Source of the DNA: Flabesymbios commensalis | Taxonomy: Eukaryota; Annelida; Polychaeta; Terebellida; Flabelligeridae | NCBI GenBank assembly: GCA_964017125.1 | Contig: OZ024903.1 | Span: 80,152,416 to 80,216,415 of the forward strand | Direction: 5' to 3' | DNA: 64,000 nucleotides | Shown: positions 10,531-23,004 of the stretch, piece by piece | Layout: the number at the start of each line of letters is the position of its first letter | Numbering within the stretch: position 1 is the stretch's first letter | Position numbers and translations under genes: made by a program | The notes under the pieces: generated by a model | The model's database searches: none | The model's input: the letters and a program-made list of their open reading frames with translations, nothing else | What the model was told of the DNA's origin: nothing

Positions 10531-12849
10531 AACGTTATTTCAAAAGAACTTAACACAGCTACAGCACTGGTCGAACGTGTTTTAAAGACATTATTCACCA
10601 CCAGAAGGCATACAAATATGTCTTATTACGTCACAGTCAGTAATGTGTTGTGGATTGTATGAGACCACAGGCTGATATACTTAGATTGTTAGCAATATTT
10701 CAGGTATTAAGAGGGGTGTCAATGTTAGAAGATATAGATATGTCCCACTGATAGTTGAACAAGGAATCTAGATTCCTTGGTTAGAATGTGCATTACGAAG
10801 GTCATTGAGGTCCATAACATATGGCGACGTGTTGCCAATGGTCAAAAGTTGCGTAATTTGAGTAATCTGCCTGCAAAGGGAAGGCAGGGTCTAAAGTTGT
10901 TTTTATGACATATCCATAACAATCACCTCAAATGAGTTTATGTCGACTTTGTCATGGTCATATTACTTCATTCTTAGCTGTGTCTTGGAATACTAAATGA
11001 TAAATGCATAATTATAGATAATAAATAATTATCTACAACGCACAAAACCGAACAATTGATAATTTAAAATGTTGTTTAATATTTCAAATAAGTTTTTGTT
11101 ACTTTAAAAATAAATTTATTCATACTAGAATAGTACATGATAAAATTTGATAATACTATCCAAGTATTTTTAATCAGCGAGTTTTATTGTTAGTATAGTA
11201 CTGTTACACGTATATGTACTTGCTATCATATAGAAAATATATGATACTATGGGCACATAATGGCGAACACCAGTGAGAAGTCAGCTACATTCTATAAGTC
11301 CTTTCCCACCAACAGGAAGCAGCTAGGAACAATCACTTTTCCTAATGTTTAGAGTTTTAAGACGTTGCTCATGATAAATGTTCGAAGGCAGCAGTTATTG
11401 GCAAATATTAAACCCACATATTGAGAAAAACGTCTGAAAAAAGTAATGTCTGATGCCATGATGACATGAATTTGTCTTTGTCTGGTCTTTGTCTTTGTCT
11501 TACACTCGGCCCACATTTATTTCACTTTAATTCACTGGGCTTATTAGCAGTGTTTCTGGATAGCGGCAATGCTGGTGTTGTATGGTGTCAATTACCCAAG
11601 TGAATGGAACAGGACGTTCTGTAAATATGATTTAGCATAAAAGACTTGCATTTAGGAGACAAACATTTATTGAACTATTGCTACATATATATCTAAATAC
11701 ATGCTTCTGGAATATATGCTGCAGTTGATTTTAGTTATGACATGACAGTCAGTGCAGGAACTGGCACTATGCTGCACTTAGCAGAACTAGTTTAGCCCTT
11801 GATACGTCCCCCCCCCCACAAAAAAAAAAAAATGTTGCTTGATGCCACCTCAGATACTAATCCAAGATGTTGAGCAATTCCAGGCATTACAGAATCTTAG
11901 GGGTGATATTAGTGATATCAAAAGGTGGTTTATCAATTTTGCACTGTCTGAGAAAAAATGATCATGTGAAGACAACACATTTCTGAAAAATGAAGCTACA
12001 TGGTTGATGGCATTGTGACAAACACAATTATGGCTGCAGCAGATACGCTTCTATGTGTTGTTAAAATTTGATTTATTATTTACAATTATTGGCTAATGTA
12101 CAAATTAAAGGTGTGGTAAACTGTCAAAATTCGCGGGACAAGGGTCCCCCAGAAGGCAGTAGTGCCCGTTGGTAGGCTAAGGCCCTATTCCATAATAATA
12201 CTAAATATGCGTTTCATACCCAAAGCCTCATTAAGAGCAAGTTCTCAAATCACAGCAAGTTCACATATACTTGAGCGACATCTATGAGTTAATAATTCAA
12301 AGCACTTTGCCCTTGCCCCTACTTGGTCGCTGGCTTGCAAACAAACTGACTGTATTACTGCCGGGATTTGGAAACTGCTTGACCCCAAAAGCTTGTATTG
12401 ACACTCAGTAAACACAAAACATTTGTATGACTTCATGCAATGTTGGACTGCAGGAGGACTTTCTCTCAAACATTGTACATTTATTCAATGTTGGTTCAAT
12501 GTTAGGCCAGCGTCGCAGACGTTGGCCTAGCATTAAAACAGCATCGGGTCAATGTCTCGTTTAATTAGTATTTGGTAATCAGTTCAGTGGCTATATTAAT
12601 GCAGTCAATCTGTACTCAATAGGCAACTGTTGGCCTACACTTGACCGTACCAGGCATGCACATTTTTCAGTTGAACACTAGTTTAACTTTATTATCTTTT
12701 CCCTGTGTATATATTAAACTAAAAAATAAAATTATGTCGTCTAAATCGTCTATTTTATCACTAGGGAAGTTATCATAGGACTAGCTTAAATAAGAGTCAG
12801 AAATGTTACGTCTTGATGAACAGTGAAAATATTTTAAAAAAAACAGCAC
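10531..12849. other. Central region of the foldback-like element
   Basis: About 2.3 kb without a recognisable protein. It holds a C/A homopolymer near 11809-11832 and one copy of the palindromic mini-element at 12484-12560. The 74-codon frame at 12245-12469 has no support. Confidence 0.5.
12484..12560. repeat. Copy of the palindromic mini-element
   Basis: Contains TTGGTTCAATGTTAGGCCAG, then CGTCGCAGACGTTGGCC, then AGCATTAAAACAGCATCGGG and TCAATGTCTCG. The core CCAGCGTCGCAGACGTTGG can fold with an arm of about 8 bp. Confidence 0.65.
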
Positions 12850-14040
12850 CTTTTGACCTCAAAAATATCAAAACTGTATATATGTTTCGTTTGGAATGTA
12901 TTCAATGACACAATGTGGCAACAGTGGTATTAAAGCTGTTTATAATTAAAGAAATAAGATTTGGTTAATACAAAATGGTCAAAAAAATATACCTAAGAAT
13001 ACCTCATCCGGACTTTTGATCTCATAAATCCTTAATGCAGCATGTTTTTTTTTTTAATTTGACATAGTTGTACCAGATGGCAGATTTATCATATGAGGTC
13101 AGCAGACATTAGCATGCTCATAATCATACAGATGTATAGTACATTTTTATTATTGACTTTCAGCGCTCTAAGGGTGGGTCTACGTTTTCTGAAAAAAATA
13201 TAAACTTCAGATATGTTTTGTCCGGAGTATATTCAATGGCAAATTGTGGCAAGAGTGGAAATAAAGCTGTTTATAACTATAAGAATGCCAACTTGTTATT
13301 ACAAGGGGTCGACAAAATGTAGCTAGTGAGAATACCCCATCTGGACTTTTGACCTCATAAGTCCTTAATGCAACAAGGTGTGATTTTTATAATTCGACGT
13401 AGTGGTACCAGATGACAGATTTATCAAATGAGGCCAGCAGACATTAGCATATTCATAATCATACAGATGTACAGAAAACGGAAAGTTACATACTACGAGC
13501 TGTGTTCAATTTTTTTTTGAAATATTCACTTTCAGAGCCCTAAGGGTGGGTTTACATTTAATGAAAAAACTCTAAACCTCACATCTGTTTCATCCTGAAT
13601 ATATCCAATGACAAAATGTGGCCAGAGTGGTATTAAAATTGTTTATAACCATAATAATGATGATTATGTTATTACAGGGGTCGAAAAAATGTAACTTGTG
13701 AGAGTACCCCATCCGCTCTTTTGACCTTACAAGTCCTTCACACAACAAGGTAGAATTTTTCTAATTTGATATAGTGTTATCAGATGGCCGATGTAACAGA
13801 TAAAGTCAACAGACATTAACATAATCATAATCATAGAAATGTACAGGAAACGACAAAATTACATTCTACGAACTGTGTTAATGGTTTTTTTTAAATTGAC
13901 TTCCAGCGCTCTAAAGGTGAATTTATGTCTTGTGAAAAAAATTGAAACTTTAATAATTTGTCATCTTATCTTTATTAAAAAAAAATATGGACGACAGTGA
14001 TTTAAAAATTGTTTATAGCAATTGTGGTTTGGGTTTTTAA
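12850..14040 (-). repeat. Right arm: about three inverted 370-bp units
   Basis: Reverse-complement copies of the 8950-10530 unit. Anchors are GACTTTCAGCGCTCTAAGGG near 13153, ACTTTCAGAGCCCTAAGGG near 13527 and GACTTCCAGCGCTCTAAAGG near 13899, alongside TTTGTCCGGA-TATATTCAATG and CATCCGGACTTTTGA blocks. Confidence 0.85.
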
Positions 14041-14139
14041 TAACCTGGGGTTGAAAATGTACAGTCTTTGTGGCTCGAGGGTACCCTGGAACATCCCATA
14101 TTTTAAAAAGCGAACAGTTTTAAAAACTAGCAGCTTTTT

Positions 14140-14525
14140 GAAACGTGGCTCCCAGACTAAGGCGTCATATCTATCCACACATGCACACAAAGTATGCCTT
14201 CCAACATACGATTGAAAATCGGTCTGATCCGTCCGTCATTGTGCCAATGTTGGCAGGACCCGACATTTCGCTCCTTTTTCGTCTCAGACGCACCGTTTTC
14301 GAGATATGTCAGTTTTTGTTTTTGTAATGTATTGTCACTGGGGTTTTTGTGACCCTGAACCCCGCCGTACAGAGACCCTATTGGTGGGATCGCTTAGAAA
14401 AGCTGTAGTACCTTACCTGACTACCCAAAGACCATTTTGGTCAGATTTCAAGTTGATCACGCCAAAATTGAATGAGAAATAGATGTGCAAAAAACGGCCG
14501 TAGAATAATAATAATAAGAAGAAGA
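14140..14525 (+). mobile_element. Candidate retroposon 3' end with TAA/GAA tail
   Basis: Sequence rich in short palindromic words ends in CGGCCGTAG followed by AATAATAATAATAAGAAGAAGAA (about 14504-14526). A trinucleotide tail of this kind is typical of LINE or SINE 3' ends in invertebrates. No coding part or 5' boundary is visible, so the family is unknown. Confidence 0.35.
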
Positions 14526-14604
14526 AAGTAACCACTTGAAAAATAATAGTTTGGAGGAAGGTACGTCCAAACTAATTACACCCACCAGCGCGGAAAAATA
14601 GCAC

Positions 14605-14960
14605 ATGTAAAATTTTATTTATGCACAACTGGACCTACTCACACATTTATTTCTTCATTCAGCCTCACAGTCCCCATGATTTCACATAAGCTACAAAAAG
14701 TTACACATATTTTACTAAAGGCGTTCCACAGTTAGATCTACAGAAAATAATCTCTAATGTGCATATATTAGCCGATTGATGTCTTTTTCTATACATTTGG
14801 TAAATTAACAATAAGTGTGGCTTGGTCCATAAATCAAAATAATAAAATTGATGTATGCACAACTGGCCCAACTCACTCGTTTGGTTTTTCCCATCAACCT
14901 CACAGTCCTCAGAAAATAACAAAGTTACGCCTATTTTTATTACAGTAGCTTCAGAATAAA
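14605..14960. repeat. Diverged tandem duplication, about 238-bp period
   Basis: The blocks ATGCACAACTGGACC, CAGCCTCACAGTCC and AAAAAGTTACACATATTTTA at 14621-14713 recur as ATGCACAACTGGCCC, CAACCTCACAGTCC and AAAGTTACGCCTATTTTTA at 14856-14940. Confidence 0.65.
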
Positions 14961-16157
14961 TCACCAGAAGATGTAGATAGTCTGTAATTTGCTTATTACT
15001 GCAACTTTTCTACAAATATTTGTATTTGTGAATTACTATAAGTGATTTTCACCAGCTTGAAGTCGCGAAACACAACTTCAAGTGAGTGTAAATGTAAATT
15101 AGTCAACTTGGCACTTTAAGTGTTGAGGTTGGTGGGCTCATTATCTCTTCACTGGATAGTGCTCTTAGAACTGATTGGGATGCACTTTCCTCGGCTTTAT
15201 TGACATTGATTGATTAAATCACGTAGCCGTTATAATTGTCACAACATGTTCCACTTTCTCAATCAGCCTACAACCAACCGTCTATTCCGATGCCCATGCA
15301 CTGATGACGAAAATGTAATACTTTCGTATTTGAAGAAAAGATGAGCATTTCGTTCTACAAGTAGTGTTGGACCAGATGTTAAAATGGAGGCTTATGATAC
15401 ATTCAGAGCTGTGGAAAAGGTCGAAGCCGAAGTCCGAGGCCTTTTTCGCAGCTAAGAATTTAGACTTAAAACACATCCGACCATAATGAGGATTACTATA
15501 ATCAACAGATAGGTCACACCTGACTGATTATAGCACCACAGGCCTACCATGATAGTTGGTCTGTACTTGATCAACAATAACTCTCCATTCGCGGCTTAGA
15601 ATGTCGTGGCTGGACAAACAAACTAATGTAGTGGTGTGTTTTAAAAATAGAATAACCACCCCCTCTCGACACAACACATATTTTTTTATGATGACAAGTG
15701 TCTGAGATGTACGAAATGGATGCTTGTTGTGGCTACCGCGATTGGTGACAGGTATGTTTTCTGGTATTGTCAAGGCGACCATTTAAAATGAAGCTATTGT
15801 GAATATTTACTTCATTTTCGTGGCAATTCAAGATGATAATACGCTCATATCATGTGTAATGTAAATGAAAGTGTCTATTTACCCCGTCACGGGGTGCGCA
15901 GGATTAAAAACCTTATTTAACCCATCAATGACAACCAATCAAAATCTTTCTTTCAATGCCTTGCTGTCGATGCTGTTTGTGAAGAATTAAATTCACCAGA
16001 TGTCGCGATGACAATAATGACTTCATTTTAGACAGAGCGAACACAATTAATTTCATCCAATGTTGCTCAATGTTGATTCAGAATGTCCGACCCTTAGTGT
16101 TTTTATCTTGAACCTTAAAACTTGATCCTTGAACGATTTAGAACTGAATGAAATCAA
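14961..16157. other. Intergenic sequence, nothing recognised
   Basis: No gene, RNA or clear repeat is visible over about 1.2 kb. Confidence 0.4.
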
Positions 16158-18250
16158 ATAATAATAATATTTATTATAGAAGACTTGTAAAGCGCCTTAG
16201 GCTAGTCCGTCCTGGGGACGTTAATGGGCGCGTGACAGTTGGCAAAATTATACAAGTTACAGCTGGCTAAAACGAATATATCGACAACATAGTTAATTAT
16301 CATTTTAAAATAATGAAACATGTTATGAACATATTACCTTGTATACCATTATTGACAATTGTACACTAAGACCAGAGATCATTAATATGTATAGGACATT
16401 AGACACTATTGTCTCTGTGGATATGCCTGGCTAAATAGGTGTGTTTGGTATAAACATATTTATTTGGATTTCCAAGTAGCACATGTGCTAATACAAAGGA
16501 TCTCCGTAGATATACATAATACAAGATTATAGTAAAAAAAAATCGATCGTTTCTTACACATTGAAAATAAAATATACATATATTTTGAACTGATTAAATA
16601 ATAATAAAATACAGAAATTCATTATTAGAGATTTTAGCACAAATTCTTAAATCGTCAAGTTTTTTTCTAGATATTCATGCACATATTGAAAAATAAATCT
16701 GTTATTGCACTTGTCTAATAGTTCAGAACCAAATAATAAAAGTCAAGTAGTAAATTGCTGTTGGTCAGGTATAATATTTAGAAAAAAGTAATGCTGAGGT
16801 GTTTCAAGTGTATCACATCAAGAACAATTAGGGCTATTAATACAGTGTCTCTGATAAAGATGAAAGTTAAGTGAGGAAAAATTTAGTCTTATCTGGGTAT
16901 GATTGAGTTTATTGTGACGTTCGCCTATCATAAAATGTGGTGGGGGTTTGGGCGGTAATTAGTATATTTGAGATAATTTTATTTTAAATATTTCATAATT
17001 TTGTATAGATCTAATTGCTTATTTAGTGAATTCCAAAGTCTCACACAATCTGGAAGGAAGGAGTTAGAAAAATAAATAGTTGTGTTTTAAGTTTTGTTTT
17101 GAAAAATGTTAATGTTTGTTCGCTAGTGATGTAATCTGACAGTTCATTCCACAGTAATGGAGCAGCAACAGAGAAAACTCCATAAGTGTCTATTCAGTCT
17201 AGGCCGAAGCATAGACAGTAAGGTCCTAGATGACGATCGCTGTATCCGTGATGGAATATGTATATGTACTAAATCTGCAAGATATTGCGCAGCAGTGCCA
17301 TGCATAGCGCGAACACATTTATTTTGAAAATTATCATTTTTTCTATATGCAGCCAGTGCAGATTTCGCAGCACTGGTGTGATAGAGTCAAACTCGCGCAT
17401 GTGTGTGATCAGTCTAGCGGCTGAATTCTGGATCTTTTGAAGATGACTGAAGGTAGATGTTGGAAGCCATAGAGAAGAGAATTTTCATTGTCGAGTCTAG
17501 AGGTTATGAAAGCATGTACTGCCTAGCGGCATTCTCCGTAGTGTATTTTCGGATGTCACCGATTTGTTTCAGATGGTGCATGGAAACATGACCGCCGGAT
17601 ATTATAGATGTGTTCTTCAAAGTCCATGTGTTGATAAAACACTATTCCCAAATTTTTCGCACTCTGCTTGCCGGAACTTTGTTATTTCCAATGGTAATGT
17701 CTGTGGTAGTGATAGTTTTACGAAAATATGGTGTGACAATAAGCAGAAATTCAGTTTTTCCGTCGTTTAGTTGCAATTTGTTTATCAACATCCATATTTT
17801 ATTTTCAGCAATTCAAGATGGAACAAGTTTTATAGCAATTTGTGAACTGATGTTATCCGATGTCATAAAGGTAATGTAAATCTGTGTATCATCTGCATAT
17901 AGATGAATCTGAAGGTTGTATTTACGGGCAATGTCAGCAATAGACTGTGTATAAATTGTAAATAATTTTGGACCAAGTACCGAGCCTTGTGGGACACAAT
18001 AGAATACATCAACAGGAGATGACAACGTCTCATTAATAACAACCGACTGCTTTCTTCCTTTAAGATATTATTCAAACCATTTAGTGCAATGCCACCCACA
18101 CCAAGTCTCTTGCTTATATCAATCGCGATAGCATGATGTTGTGATCAAACGTAGCGCTGAGATCAAGTAATATCAAGTTACCAGCGTTACCGCCTTCTGA
18201 TCATCCACAGACCTCAGGATGTTATTATTATCAGTGTGTGTGTAAGTCTT
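16158..18250 (-). pseudogene. 5'-truncated LINE (CR1/L2-like) reverse transcriptase
   Basis: The minus strand encodes the C-terminal half of a non-LTR retrotransposon ORF2. In order there are NILRSVDDQ and LLDLSATFDHN (RT motif A, about 18110-18230), VPQGSVLGP (about 17980), YADDTQIYI (catalytic box, about 17890) and QNSAARLITHMREFDSITPV (about 17365-17430). Next are VHAFITSRLDNENSLLYGF (about 17460-17520) and a YFSNSFLPDCVRLWNSLN block near 17050. The 3' end follows as an AAGGCGCTTTACAAGT word and a (TTA)n tail at 16158-16170. Frames change several times and stops are present, so it is inactive. The absence of endonuclease sequence fits ordinary 5' truncation on insertion. Confidence 0.88.
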
Positions 18251-18324
18251 GTATATATACACACACTCCTAGAGTGCTGTCGAATGCCGATTCATTCGGC
18301 CGCGAGACGGTACCCAGTGTTATT

Positions 18325-18555
18325 AAAGGGACTGGCCCAGGCTAAAATCATAAAAAATCGTTGATTTTTTTTTGGCTTCTTGATATGACCATATGATGTA
18401 AACATGTCCATTGACAAAATTCCTGATTTCTAATTATTGACAACCATGTAAAAAAATAGAAATACGGTGATTTCGTCTTTATAACTAGTCTAACTGGTGA
18501 ATGCGCAGCTCAGAAAATGTAAAAACTTCTGCAGTTCTAGTCTATGGACATGTTT
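18325..18555. mobile_element. Partial copy of the 5309 MITE
   Basis: Starts TTAAAGGGACTGGCCCAGGC and contains GACCATATGATGTAAACATG, TTGACAACCATG and AACTGGTGAATGCGCAGC in the reference order. The right arm stops after CAGTTCTAGTCTATGGACAT, so the copy lacks its far end. Confidence 0.85.
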
Positions 18556-18817
18556 ATGTAGAATGTAGTTATGTTATGTAGAATTGTATAAACCAAGCTA
18601 CGTTTGCGGGTCTCACCATGTAACAGCAGTCCCACATATATTGGAAGAGGTGGCTCTCTCATGGTGTTGTGGTATGTTCCTGTTGTTCCTGTTGCTTGTG
18701 ATGACGAAAAGTACTGTTATAGAAAATGCGCAACACTAAAAACGGCTTGAATCTCAAACGAATTATTTGTCTGTGCTTGAATGTTTGATCCTCCTAGTAT
18801 CATTCCCACTAATGATC

Positions 18818-19750
18818 TCAAAGATTGTGGGGTGCTTTCCACCTGATAATTATTTTCAAATGAGTTGTGAAACTTCGACTCATGTCCCGACGAACAATCT
18901 TCGTGGCCTGTGACAAAATCCAGGCTTCGTCATCAATATCGCGTTCATATGCTTGTTGTAAGGCAGCTCCCACGTCTTTGCTGAATGCGAGGAGAACATC
19001 TCTACCTTCTCTGTAAGCTTGAAGATCTTGTTGTTGTGCTAGAATTCTGGTTTTTAAGTGAGAGTTATTAAAACGACCCAAAACATCACCTCCAAGCAGC
19101 TTTAGACGAGTTTTATATAATCTTGCTAGTTCTGCTAATCTAAATACGGGAGCTGCATCACTTTCGATATGTGTATCCTTCATGTAAGCAATCAGCTCAG
19201 CCAATAAGACAAGCTCGATGGTAGACTGCATCTTGTCAGATCATGTCACCAGCAGCAAGTTTTGCTAATAGAACAGTGTCTTGTAGCTCCATGGCACATT
19301 TTCTAACCTTTCCATCTAAAGTCATGGTAGAAACCAACTGAATATCTCCTGAAATTTGATCACAGAAAAAACAACTTTCCTTGAATATATTAGTTGACAT
19401 ACAACCTTCTTGGTCTCACAAGAGGTTTAAATGCCGTTGCTTTTCCGTTTTTTATACTTAGAAATCCCTCTATCCAGCTTTAATTCACTAAACCTATTTC
19501 TGCAATTCTTATGCTATTTGGCTTGATTATCAACAAGTGTTGGGGTTATTCCTTTGCCTTCGTCAAATAACGCCACATTCAATGGCATTGGTAGAGACCT
19601 TATATCTTGTCAAATTCTTGATTTGATGAAGCTGCTTTACCATATGTCTTTAGTAGATCTATATCCGAGCGCTTTGTACCCAAAAGGCCACTGCAGAGTC
19701 ATGTCTTTATTATCTTGACTAAAGATACACTTATCCCAATCCATTGATTG
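18818..19750 (-). pseudogene. N-terminal piece of an uncharacterised multicopy protein
   Basis: The minus-strand frames contain MDWDKCIFSQDNKD (about 19748), LPMPLNVALFDEGKGI, SCFFCDQ (a CxxC pair), DGKVRKCAMELQDTVLLAKL and then a 137-codon open stretch at 18818-19231. That stretch includes APVFRLAELARLYKTRL and GRDVLLAFSKDVGAALQQAY. I recognise this order from large (over 1,000-residue) uncharacterised proteins that are multicopy in cnidarian, mollusc, hemichordate and fish genomes. I know no assigned function; a mobile-element origin is plausible but unproven. The copy is broken in several places. Other pieces of the family lie at 23930-24480 (minus) and 27175-28800 (plus). Confidence 0.6.
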
Positions 19751-22036
19751 TTACTTTTGTGGCTGGTCTACAGACATTTCAGGCAAACGTTTCTTTGACA
19801 TGATGCAATAGCATACCATACACAAGCCAAGACTATACACTTACTGAAACTAATTCTACTACAACGTTATTATATAGCGAAAAAAATTCATGTTTTCCCC
19901 ATTTTGAAGATTTTACAACAATGGTTTTGTTACTTATATTTTTGGACACCAGAATACACTACGTGTATCTTACTTTTGAATCTACAAATCTATCATTTTT
20001 TTCATTTTTTTCCATTGAAATATTCCCCAGATCCTCACCCACTAGCTATATATTAAATATCACAATCGGTGGCTAGGATTGTGTATGAATTTTTTCCCTA
20101 GGAGTAATCATATGTGGAATGCTTCAGATGGGCAATTGAAGAAATTCAAATATAATAGCTCTAGAATGCATATTATTCACCAGCAAGATATGCGTACCGG
20201 GGTTATCCTTATTATTTTCGGATTCAATTTCAACTTTGAATGAAGCATAACATTTCAAATAGTTAGGCAACACTTAAAGTCCAGCTTCAAGAACCATAAT
20301 TCATGAGAAGTAATGGAGCCTATTTTAAATTACAGTTCAGGATTTTGTATTATATAATTACCATTTATCGACTGATAATGTCAAGTTTAACACAATAGCG
20401 AGATTAAGAGGTGTTTTGACTGTGATTAAGTTATCTTGATGATCTATGCGAATGGCTACAACACAATATTCAAGTATTTTTTACAGTTTCAGAACTGCCA
20501 TTTCATGTAGAACATGTCTCTTATGGTCTCTGACATACTACGGAACTGCTGCAGCTTAATCATTAATGAGGTCAAATGTTGTGTTAGCTTCGTTAGCAAT
20601 CACATCCAGGTTACATTGAATGTCTGTACTCCTAAATCGTTCTTTAAGAAAACAAAATTCTCTACAAATACGTTTACATGACTTGACACTGGTCAATGAC
20701 CAAGTACACACAAAAAAAAGATTTTTCTGTTGGTGTTATATTTGTAGATTTAGTACAAAGTTACTTTGTTGAAACCTGAAGTTACAATATCATGTTTTAA
20801 CATTTTGAATCTATAATCTGAATCTAAAGTTAAATATAATTGAAATAATGGCACATACTGTCATAACCGTTTGGCCATGAAAGTTTCAAACGCTGTCAAT
20901 GCAATGTCATGTTTTTGCATTAGAGGGGGGGGGGGGGCACTGCATATAATACTATTTTTCAAATAGATAAATGATAAATAAGTTTGCTTACAAGTTTTTC
21001 AATAATATCATAATGATAAATCTTAAATTACCTTTTATATCGATCTATCATGCCCCCAGCTGCCGTAAAAAAAATTATACTGAAATCCCAATATCCAATA
21101 TGTTTTATTTTATGTATATATTACAATAATGAATATATTGCAATTTTAAATCGCAAAATTTTGGTGAAATATTTTGCCATCATATTGTAATTTTCGACAT
21201 TTAATTCTTTATTCTTACATCATAATGTCATAACTGACAATCCAATGATACATATAAGAATGACATCATAACAAAATAACATCATAAATTATCACATGCT
21301 AGCGTCCCGTCCTAACACAATAGTGTGCGTCTATAACATTAATTAAAAACGTTATTAAACAAAATTTTCGATACCTAACTTTACGAAGTCGCAAAAAACT
21401 AATTTCCGATTTCTTTAGCGATCGTGTCGCTGTGAAAGATTTCAGCCAATTTCACACAAACTGCCCATTGACACAAAAAAATTTGGTATAGGCTTATGAT
21501 AACGTACAATGATACACAATAAACTCATATCTTTTTTTCTTACAAAACTATCAATTGCTTCCTAAAATCGACTTAAATCGACCACGTTACTAAAAGCTGC
21601 AATCAATTACTGGTCTTAAAAACATTGGTAACAATACCTAAGCTATCCATTACAACAAGAGAATATAGTATCTAGGCCAACAAAAAGAATATACATGTAG
21701 TATCTAGGTTAACAAAAATAATACAAGAATATATAAAATAGGCCTACTACTTTTTAAAATTAAAATCACCTAAAATATCTTTTTTTTCTGAAAATCGCTA
21801 AATCGACTTTAGAGCAATTATTATGTGTATGTAAAGTCAAACAGATAGCTGCAATCGATTCCTGGTGTTCACAAACATAAATAATGTTATCTACCATTCG
21901 CAAAATAGAGAGCAACCTGAAAAACACAATTATCGCTAGCGATCGCAATATTGAAAAGTAGTTTTCTGCTTGGGACTTTTCAGGAGTGTTAGTTGGGACA
22001 TATATCTACCATAATAAATCATAAAACCTTTGTTTG
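19751..22036. other. AT-rich gene-poor stretch
   Basis: About 2.3 kb with no supported gene. It includes a G(14) run near 20924-20937 followed by CACTG, and a short near-duplicate AGAATATA-GTAGTATCTAGG at about 21659-21709. Confidence 0.45.
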
Positions 22037-22184
22037 CAATTCGGATTTACCAGTAGGCCATATAGGCCATTGGCCTAGGGCCCACCACATGTGGGGGGCC
22101 TATTGAAACCTTTTTTCCACGCGCGCGCTTCATGCGACATGCTTATTCTGTCGCATATATATGACTGTATCAATAATTGAATTG

Positions 22185-22485
22185 TAGTTTTTGGGGGCCC
22201 TATTCTGTATCATAGTGATACAGCAACTGGTTGTTTGGTTGGGGGCCCCTGTGATATAATGACAATTTTCATGAAATTCATGTTTTCCTGATGCTTTTGA
22301 CATAAACAGCATCTGGCAGGGGCCCTAATTCCTATAATTTATCGATCAGGGAATAACTGGTTGGGGGTCCCTGTGTTTTACTGTTCCCTGCATCCAGCTT
22401 GCATGGCCGCATGGGCCCTAACTCCTTTCTGTCCCGATCGTTGAATAACTGGTTGGGCCGCCCCTGTGCTTTAGGAGGCCAACTT
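22185..22485. repeat. Degenerate tandem repeat, about 90-130-bp spacing
   Basis: GGGCCCTA words at about 22193, 22321 and 22412 are each followed by AACTGGTTG-GGG(T/C)CCCTGTG. The last two units share CGATC-GGGAATAACTGGTTGGG most clearly. Confidence 0.6.
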
Positions 22486-22685
22486 TCAATTTCCAGGGGG
22501 GGGGAGTGTATTTTTCACATAAATATTCTAACTAAACATTTGTCCGAAGGACATGCTGAAAATAAATATTTAATGGCCTCAAAAAAAGATTTGCCTCGCT
22601 TCGCTCGGCATCATTAAATGAAGCTTTATTTTGTTAAGCATCGCCTTGCTCGTCTTCTTAACCCCACATCAATACTAAGTCTAGT

Positions 22686-23004
22686 GGGGCGGGGGCCCTA
22701 GGGTAGTGGTTAGCACCGCTGCATTTCACGCCAGAGTCCGGGGTTCGTTTCCCGGTCTCGGCGGTTTGAAAGATAACAAAATTGTTTCTTCCCCATCCAC
22801 GTGTGAAAGTTAGTATTTTGGGGAGCATCCGTGACCGAGAGGTAGCGTGCTCGGCCTCAGACCGCCAGGGCTCGAATTTCGAATCCTGTGTCTGGAGGAC
22901 AGTGTCATCTCAATCATCTCACCATCCTCAGGAGGTTCTCCTGGCCCAGTTTAGCCTATATGTGCACAAAGGTGGCCTAAAGCCCGATTCATTTCATTTT
23001 TATT
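22686..23004 (+). mobile_element. Dimeric tRNA-derived SINE, full length
   Basis: A 319-bp insertion between perfect 13-bp target duplications TACTAAGTCTAGT (22673-22685 and 23005-23017). Head 1 is tRNA-Glu-like, with box A TAGGGTAGTGG at 22699-22709 and box B GGTTCGTTTCC at 22742-22752. Head 2 has box A TGACCGAGAGG at 22832-22842 and box B ATTTCGAATCC at 22876-22886. The unique tail ends ATTTCATTTTTATT. It lies inside the hAT-like element, so it is the younger insertion. Confidence 0.92.

Larger units (their letters stand above)
8883..14103. mobile_element. Foldback-like element with arrayed inverted arms
   Basis: The outer left end (8883 onward: GGGATGTTCAAGGGTACCCT, then CGAGCC) is matched in reverse complement by the outer right end (14103 backward: GGGATGTTCCAGGGTACCCT, then CGAGCC). 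Inside each end lies a tandem array of about 370-bp units in opposite orientation. Drosophila FB and Galileo elements have this plan. The central 2.3 kb has no recognisable transposase, so it would be non-autonomous. Flanking target duplications were not resolved. Confidence 0.7.

Noticed and set aside
22699-22886. Two functional tRNA genes
   Set aside because: They are the heads of a SINE with a target duplication; the acceptor stems do not close and the same pair recurs at 4094.
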